A DNA stretch of 64,000 bases from Rhabditoides inermis (Eukaryota > Nematoda > Chromadorea > Rhabditida > Rhabditidae): contig CAWZYM010000380.1 in the NCBI GenBank assembly GCA_963966185.1, positions 411,001 to 475,000 on the forward strand. The letters run 5' to 3'. The notes beneath the pieces are model-generated. The model was not told where the DNA came from and searched no databases. It was given only the letters and a program-made list of their open reading frames with translations. The stretch's first letter is position 1. Every line of letters starts with the position of its first letter. The translations under genes were made by a program, and so were the position numbers. This document shows positions 45,247 to 56,515 of the stretch, in pieces.

Positions 45247-45916
45247 TTTTAACAAATGATTTGATCTTTAAAAAGAGAAGAGAAAGATTATTGTACTTGT
45301 TCTTTCGCGTGACATACACGAAATGTAGTTGTCTATACTTTTACTTCTCTTACCGTTTTCACCTTTTGTTGTCACCTTAGCATTTCGTCGGGCTTCAATT
45401 GTGGTTTGAATTGAAGGAGTTGGCTGATCGCTGGTTAAGTGAGCACATGTCTGTTGACATTTCAGCTTCAACATATCGTGTTTCCACTGCCATATTATCC
45501 ATTACTTCTCTCAAACACACTCTCTCTATATATATTTTTCGCACGCCGTATTCCTTTTCAGGGGACCGGCAAACTCTCTCAGCAAACTCTCTCTTTCTCA
45601 CTTCGATATGTTATAGAATAAGTCATATTCTTAATTTCTTTGAAACTTATATAATCACTTTTCTTGTAAAAAATCTTTCCCTTTTCTCTCCATTTATTAA
45701 ATTTTCTCTCTCGCATCCGTTCTATGGTCCATATTTCGACTGTATCGTGATCGTTGCCCACTTGGTGTGTCCTACAGTACTCTCCGTGTTCGTGCCGAGA
45801 CCATAACACAGTTTCTACACAGAGAGAAACGTGTCTTGGAGTAAAGCTCCGAAATACACACCATGCTGTCATCCTACTGAAGTGAGCAAGTTTTCGCGGC
45901 GGGACCCGTCCGAGCT
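42691..45916. other. Unassigned spacer
   Basis: No supportable gene. Contains CT-rich tracts at 42724-42750 and 43797-43846, and a long (TA)n run. A 37-nt segment at 43621-43657 between TTTTCAG and GTAAGA could be spliced but has no partner exons. Confidence 0.45.
45175..45244. repeat. (TA)n microsatellite, 70 bp
   Basis: Uninterrupted TA dinucleotides, self-complementary and able to extrude a cruciform. Shorter TA runs flank it at 45126-45170. Confidence 0.97.
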
Positions 45917-48192
45917 ATGAAGATGGACTACTCGGCGCGACTTTCGGCCGCATCGCATGTCAATCAGATGATGAGGAATCGGACCAACCATCATGATGGC
46001 AACAGGTACAAGAGACTTTCTCTCTCTCTCCCTCTCCTCTCCTCTCCTCTCCCTCCTCTCTTTCTCTTTGGTCATCTTCCTCCGTCTCGCACTCTTTCCT
46101 CTGTCTATCTTCCTCTCAACTCCCTATATTTATTGCCTCATTTTCTTAGAAGACACTACTCTTGTATGCATTAACACACATGTTTCCGCATTCGAGTTGC
46201 CCTAGTAGGTAGCGAAGTTATTTGTACATTCTATCATTTTGTACGTATCCTTGTCAATAATTTATACTTTTAATTCGTAAGTAATGATAACAATAACACT
46301 AGTGCAAGATTGAAAATTCCACGCCGAAGAGCAAAAGTTTTTTTTTAATGATGTACATATGCAAAAGGGATGATGATACATCGACTGACTCGGATAAGAA
46401 TTAACATTATCCGATCGTCCCATACATTTACAGAAAGTGAGAGTAGGTAGTGTGTGTATGTGATTTTGCATGCAGTGAATCAGTGAATGGTAAAGTAACT
46501 CTCGCGGCGCGATGAGAGAGAAGAGAGAGAGAAAGAGAGGGAGCGAGAGGGAGAGGAAGAGAGAAAGAGAGGGAGAGAGAGGGAGAGGAAGAGAGATAGA
46601 GAGGGAGAGAGAGAGTTGAGCCCATCAGCTTATCTCCGATGTTCCAAACATCCTGACGAGAGAGCGCTCGCTGCTCGAGAGAGTGCAGACAGCGAGAGCT
46701 GCTCGCAAATGGCAAGACTAGAGGAGAAGAGCGCGCAGACGGCGAGAGGACTAATCTCTCTCTCTTTCTCTTCCTCCCTCCCTCTCTACTTGACGTAAGA
46801 CCTACTATCATCGCCGCTCCAAAGCCATATACCCCTCCCCCTTCTCTCTCTCTCTCACAAATCGCTTGGCTTTCTCGGCGCTATCGTGATATCACCGATT
46901 CTTACGTGAATCTTCATGGGGTTTCTGGCAGAGTAAGTTATCCTCGTCTTGTTTTTACTACTTTTTAAGGTATAATAACATACTTGTTGTTGCACATCCA
47001 CATATGAAATATCATAATCAATTATTCAGTGTCGCCGGCCTACTCGTTCTTTGTTTCGTCGTCGCAGCTATCGGCATCTCCTTCCTGGCATGCTACCTGC
47101 TGCTCAGGTGGGTTTTACTGTTTGTTTTCCATGTTCGCTCATTCGTTTACTTGTTTACAGGTTCATCCATCGCGCGATGAGCGGTGTCGAAAGAAAGCTG
47201 ACAATGGATTTCAGTGAGTTGTAATGTTTCTAGAAAAAATGGAATACAAATATATGTAGTGTATTGATGTTGTGATTGTATTGCATTCGAGTTGAGTCAT
47301 AAAACTGTGAGTTTGATTCGAAACTATAATGGCGAGCACCGTTTCCAATCGATGAAAATCGTTTATTTCTTTTCAGTGGCGGAAATTGTGGCGTTTCGGT
47401 CAGACTGAACAGAAAATTACGCGACTTGTGGCGATTTAAAGAAAAGAAATGAGTTGTGAAGTAACAATGTGTAATTTAAAATATTATATACGAGTTTGAT
47501 ATACCAGTAAAACATGTTAACAAGACTGAATCATGTAAATGTAAATAAACAAACAAACAACCATTTCCAGCATCCGCCTATCCTGACCTCGTACCACACA
47601 CGAAGAGAGTCTACGAGATTCAAGCGGAAGAGGTGGGTGTGTTTCAATACAACTAAAAGCTATTGAAACGTATCTCTGGTTGATTTGGTAACGTATCGAT
47701 AATAGGAAACGTATGGAAACGTATCGATAATTGGAAACGTATGCGATACGTTTCAGGGTGTGTACTGCGCGCCGGATCCGGTGCCGGATCCAGAGGAGCA
47801 GCCACGGGAAGGGAGTCTGCGGAGGGACAGCCAGGGAAGCAACAGCAGCAAGGAGGTGAGCAGGGACTCTCTCTCCATCTCTCCCTCCTTCCCTCCCTCC
47901 CTCTCTCTCTTTCTCTCTTTCTCTCGCTCTCTCTCTCCTCTTCCCCTTCCTCCTCTTTCTCAGTTCCTTCTCCCCCTCTCCTTGATTACTGTGGCGTCGT
48001 TGTCATTGCGTTTTCTTTATCTTCTGAGAATGAGAGAGACAGTGAATAGAATCTTGTTCTCGTCTTTCTCGTTCTTGTATTCCCAACGGTTGCAATTATT
48101 TCTTGGTAGTCAGTAGTCATCTTCAAGTTGAAAAAACTTTTGCGTGTGTATGCATTATTAAAGGGTGTCGCAAACTACAAGTTCCAATAGAA

Positions 48193-48238
<46 letters not shown>

Positions 48239-49532
48239 TCTCTCTCTCTTTCCGGACATTCTGTACTGCGATATGTCAACACTTGCTTGTGAGCGGTGAA
48301 ATATTTGAGTGTTTTCAAATATGTAGAAGTAATACAGCACGTATTGCTCTGTTTGTCTTCCACTGCCCTTTTTCGGTGTTTGTATATTCGCTTCCTTCAC
48401 TGGGCAAAGTCTTCGCCGTTCTTTGCAGGGACTAACTGATGCAGCATTAATCCAGAGATTTCCCAGGTCACACGTGATTTGGAAAGAGGATTTGTATTTT
48501 GCATTTGTGCAGTCGAGAGCGATTCGGGTAGCGGGTATTTCCACTTCATTGAATATATTCCTTTTTCCTTCTCTCCCTCCCTTCTCCCTCTCCCATCAGT
48601 CAGCAGAGATTATATATGATTTCTTGGGAGACTTCTTCTGTTCTTCTGGTATATGAAGAGTGATGAGGGTGAAAAAAAGAAGGGGAAGAGAAAAACAGAA
48701 AACGATTTTTGTAAAAAAAAATATATGAATAGATAAATGCAAATGTATTAGCGATTCAAACAAGAAGAGTCTGCTGAACTTTTGACCGCGGTCATCTTAT
48801 ACATACATACCTTATCACTAAACAACAACGGAAAAATCGCTAACCAAATCAATATGCATTGCAGTCGTGTCCGTCGTCTCCGACCTCTCCCCCTCCAGTG
48901 TCTACTCGGGTGATCCACGAAGGAGACGAGGAACTCCCGAACATTCCCCGGAAGAAGGAGAGGAAGGTGCGCACACTCAACTACTACATATTATATTTGA
49001 CGTTATATAACTACTATAGAAGAATATGAAATTAACCAACACTAAACTACAAAAACACACTCTGTCGTGCCACTTTTATTGATGTTTCTTCTTCGATTTT
49101 CTTGTAAATATATGAGTTTGAATGAGCGAGTCAGTAGTGTGATGTGATAGCAGTTATTAGAGATAATAGAAGTTCAGTGAGAAGGTATTCTAAAATTCTG
49201 TGCATTGCGTGTTTTTGTCTGTTCATATTCTGTGCCGCGCACTTTTGTCATGAATGCTGTGAAAAAGTGACCACGGTCTTTCTCTCAGCCTTCTCGGAAT
49301 TCCCTCTTATACCAAAGAAGAGAGAAAAATTAAAGGCAAATAGGCATACAGTATCTAATGAGTGAATTAATTCCATGTGTTCCACAGTCATAAACAGAAT
49401 ACGAAAACAAAACGCGTGTGAACGAGAATTTCTAACCAGTATTTCCCGCATAATTTTCCGTCATTTCAGGTGCACAAGGATTCTGTATGCGCGATTCTCT
49501 TCCGACCCAACGTTCAACCGCGAGCTGTCTAA
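45917..49532 (+). CDS. Small single-pass membrane protein, long isoform (unrecognised family)
   Basis: Exons: 45917-46005, 47030-47107, 47161-47213, 47571-47632, 47757-47855, 48865-48966 and 49470-49532 (TAA). All junctions keep frame and use GT donors and mostly TTTCAG-type acceptors. The first exon encodes a hydrophilic N-terminus with an N-glycosylation sequon (NRT). Exon 2 is one transmembrane helix (GLLVLCFVVAAIGISFLACY). The following tail starts with basic residues (RFIHRAMSGVERK), which by the positive-inside rule places it in the cytosol. The tail is Pro/Glu/Ser-rich with PDPVPDPEEQPRE and PSSPTSPPP and ends in RPNVQPRAV. About 181 residues. Small glycosylated single-span channel subunits have similar topology, but I cannot assign a family. 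Confidence 0.65.
46916..46932 (+). CDS. Alternative first exon of the membrane-protein gene
   Basis: ATG at 46916 encodes MGFLA plus two bases and ends at a perfect donor GTAAGT. It has the same phase as the exon at 45917-46005 and joins the same acceptor at 47030, giving a 157-residue isoform lacking the glycosylated N-terminus. Gly2 might be myristoylated, but position 6 is not Ser, so I do not rely on that. Confidence 0.6.
47660..47756 (+). repeat. GAAACGTATCG tandem repeats abutting a splice acceptor
   Basis: Five degenerate copies of (G)AAACGTATCGATAAT-like units run up to, and form, the TTTCAG acceptor of the exon at 47757. TATCGATA occurs twice. Confidence 0.7.
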
Positions 49533-49770
49533 CAATCAATCAATCTGTAATCAATCAATAATCAACCATTCCTCATTCATTTATCATTTTCCCTATAGCA
49601 TGACGACCTGCTTCATTTGCATAGAATCCAATAGAATCTCTGTTGTATATATGATTGCTGCCTTACTTCTCTTTTACAGTTCCATGTGTTGGTACCGTAT
49701 GTATGTTCACGATACGGGCACATTTTATTTTTTGTTGCGATGTACATATTCCGATTCTTACAGAGAATCG

Positions 49771-49776
49771 AATAAA
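49771..49776 (+). terminator. Polyadenylation signal of the membrane-protein gene
   Basis: AATAAA lies 239 bases after the TAA at 49530-49532, followed by AT-rich sequence. Confidence 0.5.
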
Positions 49777-50238
49777 AATTATTTATGAATCGATTTGTGT
49801 TATGCAAGAGATAAAACAGTTAATCCGCAATCCGCAACAACACAGTCGTGTAAGCCGCTTTGCTGTGAGGTTATGATCATGACGCATGATGCGCATGTTG
49901 TCCGGTACCTGTAAATAAGCGCCAATTCAAATCAAATGATGCTAAATCTAGCCTCTCTCGCCACTCTCTCCCGTCACCGCGCTCTCTTGTTCGTCTATCA
50001 TCAGCAGGTGGCCCTAAATGCAGACTAATTACGCGATCTCGCGCAGTGCGAGAGAGCATCCGGAGTGAGAGAGCGCAGAGAAGCGAGACTACAGGGATTA
50101 CTGTGAGTTGTTTTGGCATCTAATTTGGAATTTGGTTAGGGAAACGGAACGCCGGATTCATGGGGTAATTTAATTCGATTAGGGGTGCCGAAATGTGGAC
50201 GAGTGAGTGAGAAAAAACAGCCATGAAGTGGAAAAGGA

Positions 50239-50278
<40 letters not shown>

Positions 50279-51148
50279 TGAAAAATATATATCAATGTTC
50301 TTTTGCTCCGAATATGGCACAATTGTGCAAGAATGAAGGTATGAAGGTCTTCTAGTTTTTTGATGTTTTATTGCAAGAATATTGCTGTAAGGCACTGACA
50401 ATGAGTAAGAGCGATTGAGTCTTCGTTATGACTAACGATGAGAATGTAATATTGTGTTCAGATAACTATGCCGGAATCGATACATTTTTTCAAAAACCTA
50501 AGGTATCGGTTCCTTTTTGACATCATTTTGTGCAAAATTTGATAACCATCAGATAAGGAATCACACTTGAAACATCAGCATCAGACAATCAAAACAGTTT
50601 TTTATACATTCCACGATCATCCTATAAGCCACAGCAAAATGAAAATCTTCGAAAAAAAAACTCAAATACTTGTTAGATGACTAATAACTCACACATACAT
50701 ATGTATCACGTTTGTGTCTATGTCAGTCTGTCTGTAGATCCGTGAGTCCGACTCCCTATCATTCCCCAATTATCCTCTCCCTTATAATGGCCTCCCTCTG
50801 GGCGTTATACCGATATCATATGTCAACAGGTGTGAATCGGTCGTGTAATCTTTCTCTCACACTCACTTATACCAGTAATCCGACACCCGCGTGCCTGTAA
50901 TTGTAAATCAGCACCAGTCAGCTGTTTGACGCAGCGAGTGAAAAAATATAACTTGTTTGGGAAGTTATTTGTATGTGTTTGACCTGAGATTCCTTCATTG
51001 CAGTTGCGTCACGCCTATTCGATTACATTATAGACCTTCTGTTACGGAATCTGCCCACTTCTCTTCGATTATTGATGAGAAAGTCCGCTAAGGACATTAT
51101 ATGTTTATATGCACTCCTGTTGCGTCACCGTACAATAGGTGATTATGC

Positions 51149-51188
<40 letters not shown>

Positions 51189-51655
51189 CCTATAATACCT
51201 GCCAATATGCGCGTTGCGCCATGGGAGCGCGCCTCGTATTACCAGTAAACATCCTAATTTGCATCCAGGTTGCGGGTTGTTGAAGGGGTCACAGGGTCAG
51301 GACATTGTTCTGATAGCATTGATAACGTTTGCAGTTTTAGAGAATCTGTTTCAAAGAAAATGTTGTGTGTAGCAAGAAGCGTTTAGAAGGTAAGAGGGAG
51401 TGGTTGAAGCTTTCAGTGTCAGTAAAACATACATGCATAGGCAGAGACTAATAGTTTCAGTTTCCGAACAACATCACATGCGTGTTTACGTAAATCGTGA
51501 TTACATTTCGTGATTAATAATTACTTGATGGGGTGTGACGCAACGCAATCAATGTAGTGAATTAGGCATTACGCCAATCGGAAATGAACTGAATTCCACT
51601 CGATTCTGCCTCACTGCGCGTCAATGAATGGAGGAAATGAGGTATAGTGCAGATC

Positions 51656-51718
<63 letters not shown>

Positions 51719-52346
51719 TATAATTACAAAAATCTGGTAAAATGTGCATAACAGCATAACCGCGTTTGCGTCAGAGATTCTTTTTTGAAACTATTAGATA
51801 GGAAAACACAAAGAGACTCGAATCCGCACAGTGGCCCCACAATTACCCATTAGGCAAGCGCAATGGGTCTGCGCAGTGACCTCACGGCGGGTTTTTTCGA
51901 GACTACTTGGTGTCATCTTTCGGGGCAGCTTCTCCCTTTTCACGCCACTGCTAATCCCTTGGCTTGTTTGACAAAGGGCCGGCGCGCGCTTTCATCTTAC
52001 TACGGTAGCGCAAATATACAACAGAGAGGATACGTTCCCCGCAGATATCTGTGTAAGTATTATCAAGTGATCAAATTTATGTGACTCCGCTCGGAAATAG
52101 GTTTGCGAATAGCTCTCGAGTGATTCTCTCTCGTCGATTCAGTGACACAGTATTGCGCGATTGGCGCATGAAAGGCGGCGGCGTCTCTTTGATCCATTCA
52201 ACCCGACCACTCTCCGTTACCAGTACACTGGAGGTACTCGAGTAGCCAATGTCCTTGCTACCAGCTGCCTCAAAGTGACTGTCAATTAGACAGCGGGGTA
52301 TTGTTCAAGATGGTGGGTGTTTTGTACATTATACGATTGTATTGGA
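49777..52346. other. Intergenic sequence downstream of egl-1-like gene
   Basis: No gene seen. Holds (GA)n at 50238-50275 and 51660-51715, (CT)n at 51151-51183, a POU-like ATTATGCTAAT at 51142 and isolated CAGGTG motifs at 50005 and 50827. Confidence 0.4.
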
Positions 52347-53391
52347 CAGGTGTTACGTATGCCTAGATTGACACACCTTGATTTCATCCCGAATTATTAT
52401 ACCTGTGCAGCGTATTCACAATTTTTCAACAAAAAAAAGTTTTCACGCATCGTTTTCGCGCACTCCTCATTTGTCCAATCACGCAACGCGTGTTTGCCCC
52501 CCCCCCCACCGGAAACAGATCTGTTTGCGCCCCGAGGCTATTATGCTAATCCCAGGTGTAGCCAAGCATATCATCTTACCATATTTGCACTTCCCACCCT
52601 GGTCAGAGAGGGGCGAGAGAGTGCGCAAGGGGGAGAGGGCGCAGGGTGTTGATTGAGTGACAAGAAGTGAGTCGCACCTATGCAAATATGGGCAAATGAG
52701 TGTGGGTGGCAATTGCGAGAGGCAAATATTTGCTTGTGATTTGGTAATTGGATGGGCGAGTGATTGGGTGTGGATTAGAGGGTATAGTGTTTCCGGGGAA
52801 TAACCCTCACAGGTGAGTTTCACGTTCCAGCAATCTTGAAATAACACGTGTGTATTATGTTCTCCTTTATAGTTTTTCGGCGACTCAAAACAATTATCAA
52901 TAAATAGAAAACCTATCGTGACACGTCTGTTCTCATTGATTTCTATTGATTTCATTAATCTCTTTCAAATTAGGTTTATTGTGAGTCAAGACAAATGCCA
53001 CCGTGACCGTAAAAGAGATATGAAGTCACCTGTTCGATAGGTGTCAACCACTGCTAGCGGCCGCACCTGTCCGAGGTGCCAAACCTGTATATGTATGTAG
53101 CTACATAACCCAATGCCCCAATGGCACTTCTGATCTTCAAATCATGAACCATGTATATAGGACAGCAGAAGTGAAATGAGTTCACCTGTTCTAACGCTCA
53201 TCGTCAGTTCGGGTACCATGGAGTAACAGAATCATTTGCCGCACAGAGCTCCATAAATTATTCACCGACCGTATGCGTTGAGCAGAGATCTCCCGCTGAC
53301 TCAATTACTCTGTTCATTTCACTTGTCTATCTTGCTGTCTCCGAGCAAAGATTGCTGGTAGATGAAAGCCGACACCCCACTGTGACACCTG
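52347..53391. promoter_or_regulatory. Cluster of seven Snail/E-box motifs downstream of egl-1
   Basis: CAGGTG or its complement CACCTG starts at 52347, 52553, 52810, 53027, 53064, 53183 and 53386. Six of the seven are the extended ACAGGTG/CACCTGT form preferred by Snail-family zinc fingers. An eighth site is in the last egl-1 intron (54889). About 0.5 such hexamers per kb are expected by chance. The cluster starts 1.3 kb beyond the egl-1 stop, on its 3' side. In C. elegans, CES-1 (Snail) and HLH-2/HLH-3 (bHLH) regulate egl-1 through sites of this kind 3' of the gene. Function here is inference from motif density and position. Confidence 0.55.
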
Positions 53392-53494
53392 TCGGATTAT
53401 CCACGTAGATTAGATCGCGCTCATATGCTTACCTGTTTGTCTAGGATCAGCCGAAAGCGCACCTCTCTCTCCTTTCCCGTACTCCCTCTCTCCT

Positions 53495-53546
<52 letters not shown>
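53495..53546. repeat. (CT)n microsatellite
   Basis: About 52 bp of CT dinucleotides between the motif cluster and the MITE. Confidence 0.95.
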
Positions 53547-53548
<2 letters not shown>

Positions 53549-53889
53549 CTTCTTTCTTAGGAGAGAAATCCGCGCGATGTTTGTCTGTTCATCCAGACTA
53601 ATCAGTCGCATGTTGATTCAATTACAACCAGTAGTAAACAGTAAATGTGAATGTGATTGAGACGGATGTGTTTGTTGCGCACAGTGCAGATATGCTAATT
53701 CTGTATCGATGGGTCTAATCCAGGTTCTGCGATGCCGAATACGTGTCAATTCTACTCAATCTACCGAAAATCTACTCAAACACATCCCTTATACTGCGAA
53801 CATTGCAGATATGCGCATGAGAACTGAGAGGATTCACATGTCAACAAGATTTGTGTCTTGTGTCTTATGCTCTTATGTGTCCCGATCAT

Positions 53890-54470
53890 TTAGGGCCCTT
53901 TTATACTCCGCCGCCGCCGCTAGCGGCGTAGTGCAAAAGATACAAATATCGATCGACACCGGCGACCGCTCACCGCTGGCCGATCGCGCACCCCTTTATA
54001 CTCGAACGCCGCCGCTCACCGCTGGCGGCGGCCGCCACCGCTAGCGGTCTCCAGCGGCGATAATGCTCGCGAGTATTTTCGCCGCTGCGGCGAGGGTAAT
54101 GTGCTTGAATGTTTTCAAATCTGATAATTTTGTTTCATAAGTTTTGTTGTAATTTGGAACAATACACAACTATGATTCAGAATATACCAATTTCAGTACA
54201 ATTTGAACTTCCTGTGCTGAGATTTAGACAGTAACATAAATTGTGTACTAGAGAGTACAGTGATCATGTATTTGTTAAAGAGACAAAATTTTAATTGATT
54301 TAGCATAAATTTCAGCTATTAATCGAAAGAAACACGAATTATGAGCACTCTAATATTTTTGTACGCCGCCCGCCGCCCGTTGACTACTCCCAGCGGCGAG
54401 CGGTGAGAATACTCGTCTCGGCGGCGAGCGGCGAGCGGTGCGGTGGCGGCGAAGTATAAAAGGGCCCTAA
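53890..54470. mobile_element. 581-bp MITE with GC-rich subterminal repeats
   Basis: Terminal inverted repeats begin TTAGGGCCCTTTTATACT and extend into GC-rich CCGCCGCC arrays. ATCAT directly repeated at 53885-53889 and 54471-54475 is a plausible target duplication. The GC-rich arms contain many CGCCGCTAGCGG-like palindromes around an AT-rich core. There is no ORF. The superfamily is uncertain. Confidence 0.75.
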
Positions 54471-54589
54471 ATCATTCACAGATGGTATTATGAATAAATC
54501 TTTATGATCGGTTCTAGAACTCTATAAATACAATCACAGCAGGGGCATAAGTGAAACAAGCGAAATGACAAGAATCTCACAGATCATGG

Positions 54590-54595
54590 TTTATT
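54590..54595 (-). terminator. egl-1: Polyadenylation signal of egl-1-like gene
   Basis: AATAAA on the minus strand, 113 bases beyond the TAA of the last exon. Confidence 0.55.
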
Positions 54596-54708
54596 GCGTA
54601 ACAATACTGGACTAAATATCGATGAATTTGGCAATGTGACAGTGACTCTCCTGATGCAGGAGATACGGAAACAATCGCGGCGGGACCCGCGGCTCGTTCA
54701 GACGACGA

Positions 54709-55234
54709 TTAGAAGATGCACCGCCACAGACGATCGACAACGGACTCCTGAAAATGTAAATGTAAGTTGCGAGAAAAAAAATGCGCGAAAATGAAAATGA
54801 GGATGAGGATAAGAGGATAGAATAGGCTAGTGTCAAGGGAGTGTCTCTCTATTCAAATAGCGCGTTTGTTTGGGCAACGCTAGAGTGACAGGTGGTCTAT
54901 TGAATGGCGATTGCGAGAGAGGGAGAGAGAGCTAACGAGCACATGAGACGTGAGAGACTATCAAAAGACACACCGACATTCCAGAAGAGCCCTTCACTAC
55001 AGGTAAGGTAAACACTTCCGGATTGCGATCAAAGAGAGAGATAGGGGAGAGAAAGAAAGAGAGGGGGGAGGGAGAGAGAAGGAGAGAGAGAGAAGGGGAG
55101 ACTCACCTGAGACGGGAAGAACTCGGCATCAAAATCGTCGCACATCTGCACAAGTCTTCGGGAAATGCGAAGGGACACTGGGTCGATGTACGCTGAAATG
55201 AAGGAGATTATCGAATGATTGCGAAATCCATAAG

Positions 55235-55275
<41 letters not shown>

Positions 55276-55615
55276 AACTCACGGAATTCGGTCTGCGTGC
55301 ACGCGTCCCTCGTCTCCTCCTCAATCTCGGGGTACTGTAGCTTGCGCGGCCTGATGTTCAGGGACTTGCGGGCGGGAGTCGCGTACACGGATAGGTGCAA
55401 GGCCGGAGTACGGTAGGCGGAGAAGGAGGATGAAGCGGAGGAGGAGGAGGAGGAGGGAGAAGGAGAAGCGGAGGTGCTGGGGGAGCAGCACGATGACGCG
55501 GGACTGTTGAATCCCGAGTCGATCCTCGAAGGACACGACACAGGAGTGGAAAACGTGGCGAACATCTGAAACGAGTACGGTAAGCACGGATGATGTGCAG
55601 GTATTCACTCACCAT
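54709..55615 (-). CDS. egl-1: EGL-1-like BH3-only cell-death activator (136 aa)
   Basis: Minus-strand exons: 55615-55613 (ATG only, donor GTGAGT), 55565-55283, 55192-55107 and 54747-54709 (TAA). If the first exon is untranslated, an ATG opens exon 2. Exon 3 encodes SRRLVQMCDDFDAEFF, a BH3 helix with Leu at h2, Met at h3, the invariant Asp, and Phe at h4; the MCDDFDA core matches nematode EGL-1. Such proteins bind CED-9 to free CED-4 and start apoptosis. The N-terminal part is Ser/Pro-rich and low-complexity with several Ser-Pro and Thr-Pro sites. The C-terminus is short and amphipathic (VVDRLWRCIF). C. elegans EGL-1 is about 90-110 residues, so this is longer, mainly through the Ser-rich segment. 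The exact last exon is the least certain part. Confidence 0.75.
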
Positions 55616-55747
55616 GATGTGAACGTCGCGGAGATGGAAGGAATTAAGCGTGCGTTAGACACGGATCTTCGCAGAGGCAGCAGTGATTAACGTCCGCTCA
55701 GCAGGGCTAATGGCTCGGACAATAGACGGGGGTCAGCTACCAGCGGG

Positions 55748-55824
55748 TTATATAGACCAGGCCACGCCCCCTCGCATCTCGCACGCCCTGGGGGCACCCG
55801 GCTGACCCCGCCCCAATGGGTGGC
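55748..55824 (-). promoter_or_regulatory. egl-1: egl-1 core promoter: TATA, GC box, CCAAT
   Basis: On the minus strand TATATAA lies at 55754-55748, about 133 bases before the ATG, which allows a leader of roughly 100 bases. Upstream are GGGGCGGGG (55806-55814) and ATTGG, the reverse of CCAAT (55813-55817). A GLI/TRA-1-like core TGGGTGG lies on the plus strand at 55817-55823. A strong TATA box fits a gene switched on briefly in single cells. Confidence 0.55.
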
Positions 55825-55924
55825 TGGCCGGTGGGATTACGGTAGCGAACAATGTTTGCATACGGATAGCGTACAAGTTATGATGAAACGAGTAGTATTT
55901 CAGTTTCGTAATGGTTTGATTGAT

Positions 55925-56483
55925 TGACACTTCCCTTTTTGGGTGTTCGATTCGAGGGAGACTGGATTGTGAAACAACAGCTGGCTGTAGTAGAGGTATT
56001 TGAGTTAGCGAGAGATTCGGAACGGATAGGGAGAGTAGGGATAGAAAAAAGTTGCCGCCCACTGTATTGCGATTGCGTTGGTTGTGTTGGGTTGGTTTTG
56101 TTCGTTCGTAGACCTGTGTTCGCCTTAGTAGATGGTGAAACATTGGATTGTGAAACACCACAATGGAAACGAATTTTTGGTAGTGTAGAAAGTGACTTGT
56201 ACAAAAAATGCGTATACGTATTTTTTGTACAAGTCATTATTTTTTTGTTTTCTCTTTTTGAGAAATCGAGAAACTTTCCATGGAGCATTTCTGGCAGAAG
56301 TATGCAAATTACCATAATCCGGGGGTGTCATTCCCAGACACTCGAGCTTCTCCCACCAATAGCCATTCCCATCATTCCAGATTCAATGAGGGGACGAGGC
56401 TGATTGTCTATCCTCAATCTATCCTACACCACTCAAGGAGCTGTGCACCACTTGAGGGGCTCCCGGTGATTGCACAATGCGAG

Positions 56484-56515
<32 letters not shown>

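Noticed and set aside
52479..52955. 158-codon minus-strand frame
   Set aside because: Its reading crosses the E-box cluster with no domain, no exon boundaries and an ordinary intergenic composition.
55924..56403. 159-codon plus-strand open frame
   Set aside because: Starts at TTG, runs through the palindrome at 56194, has no domain or exon context.
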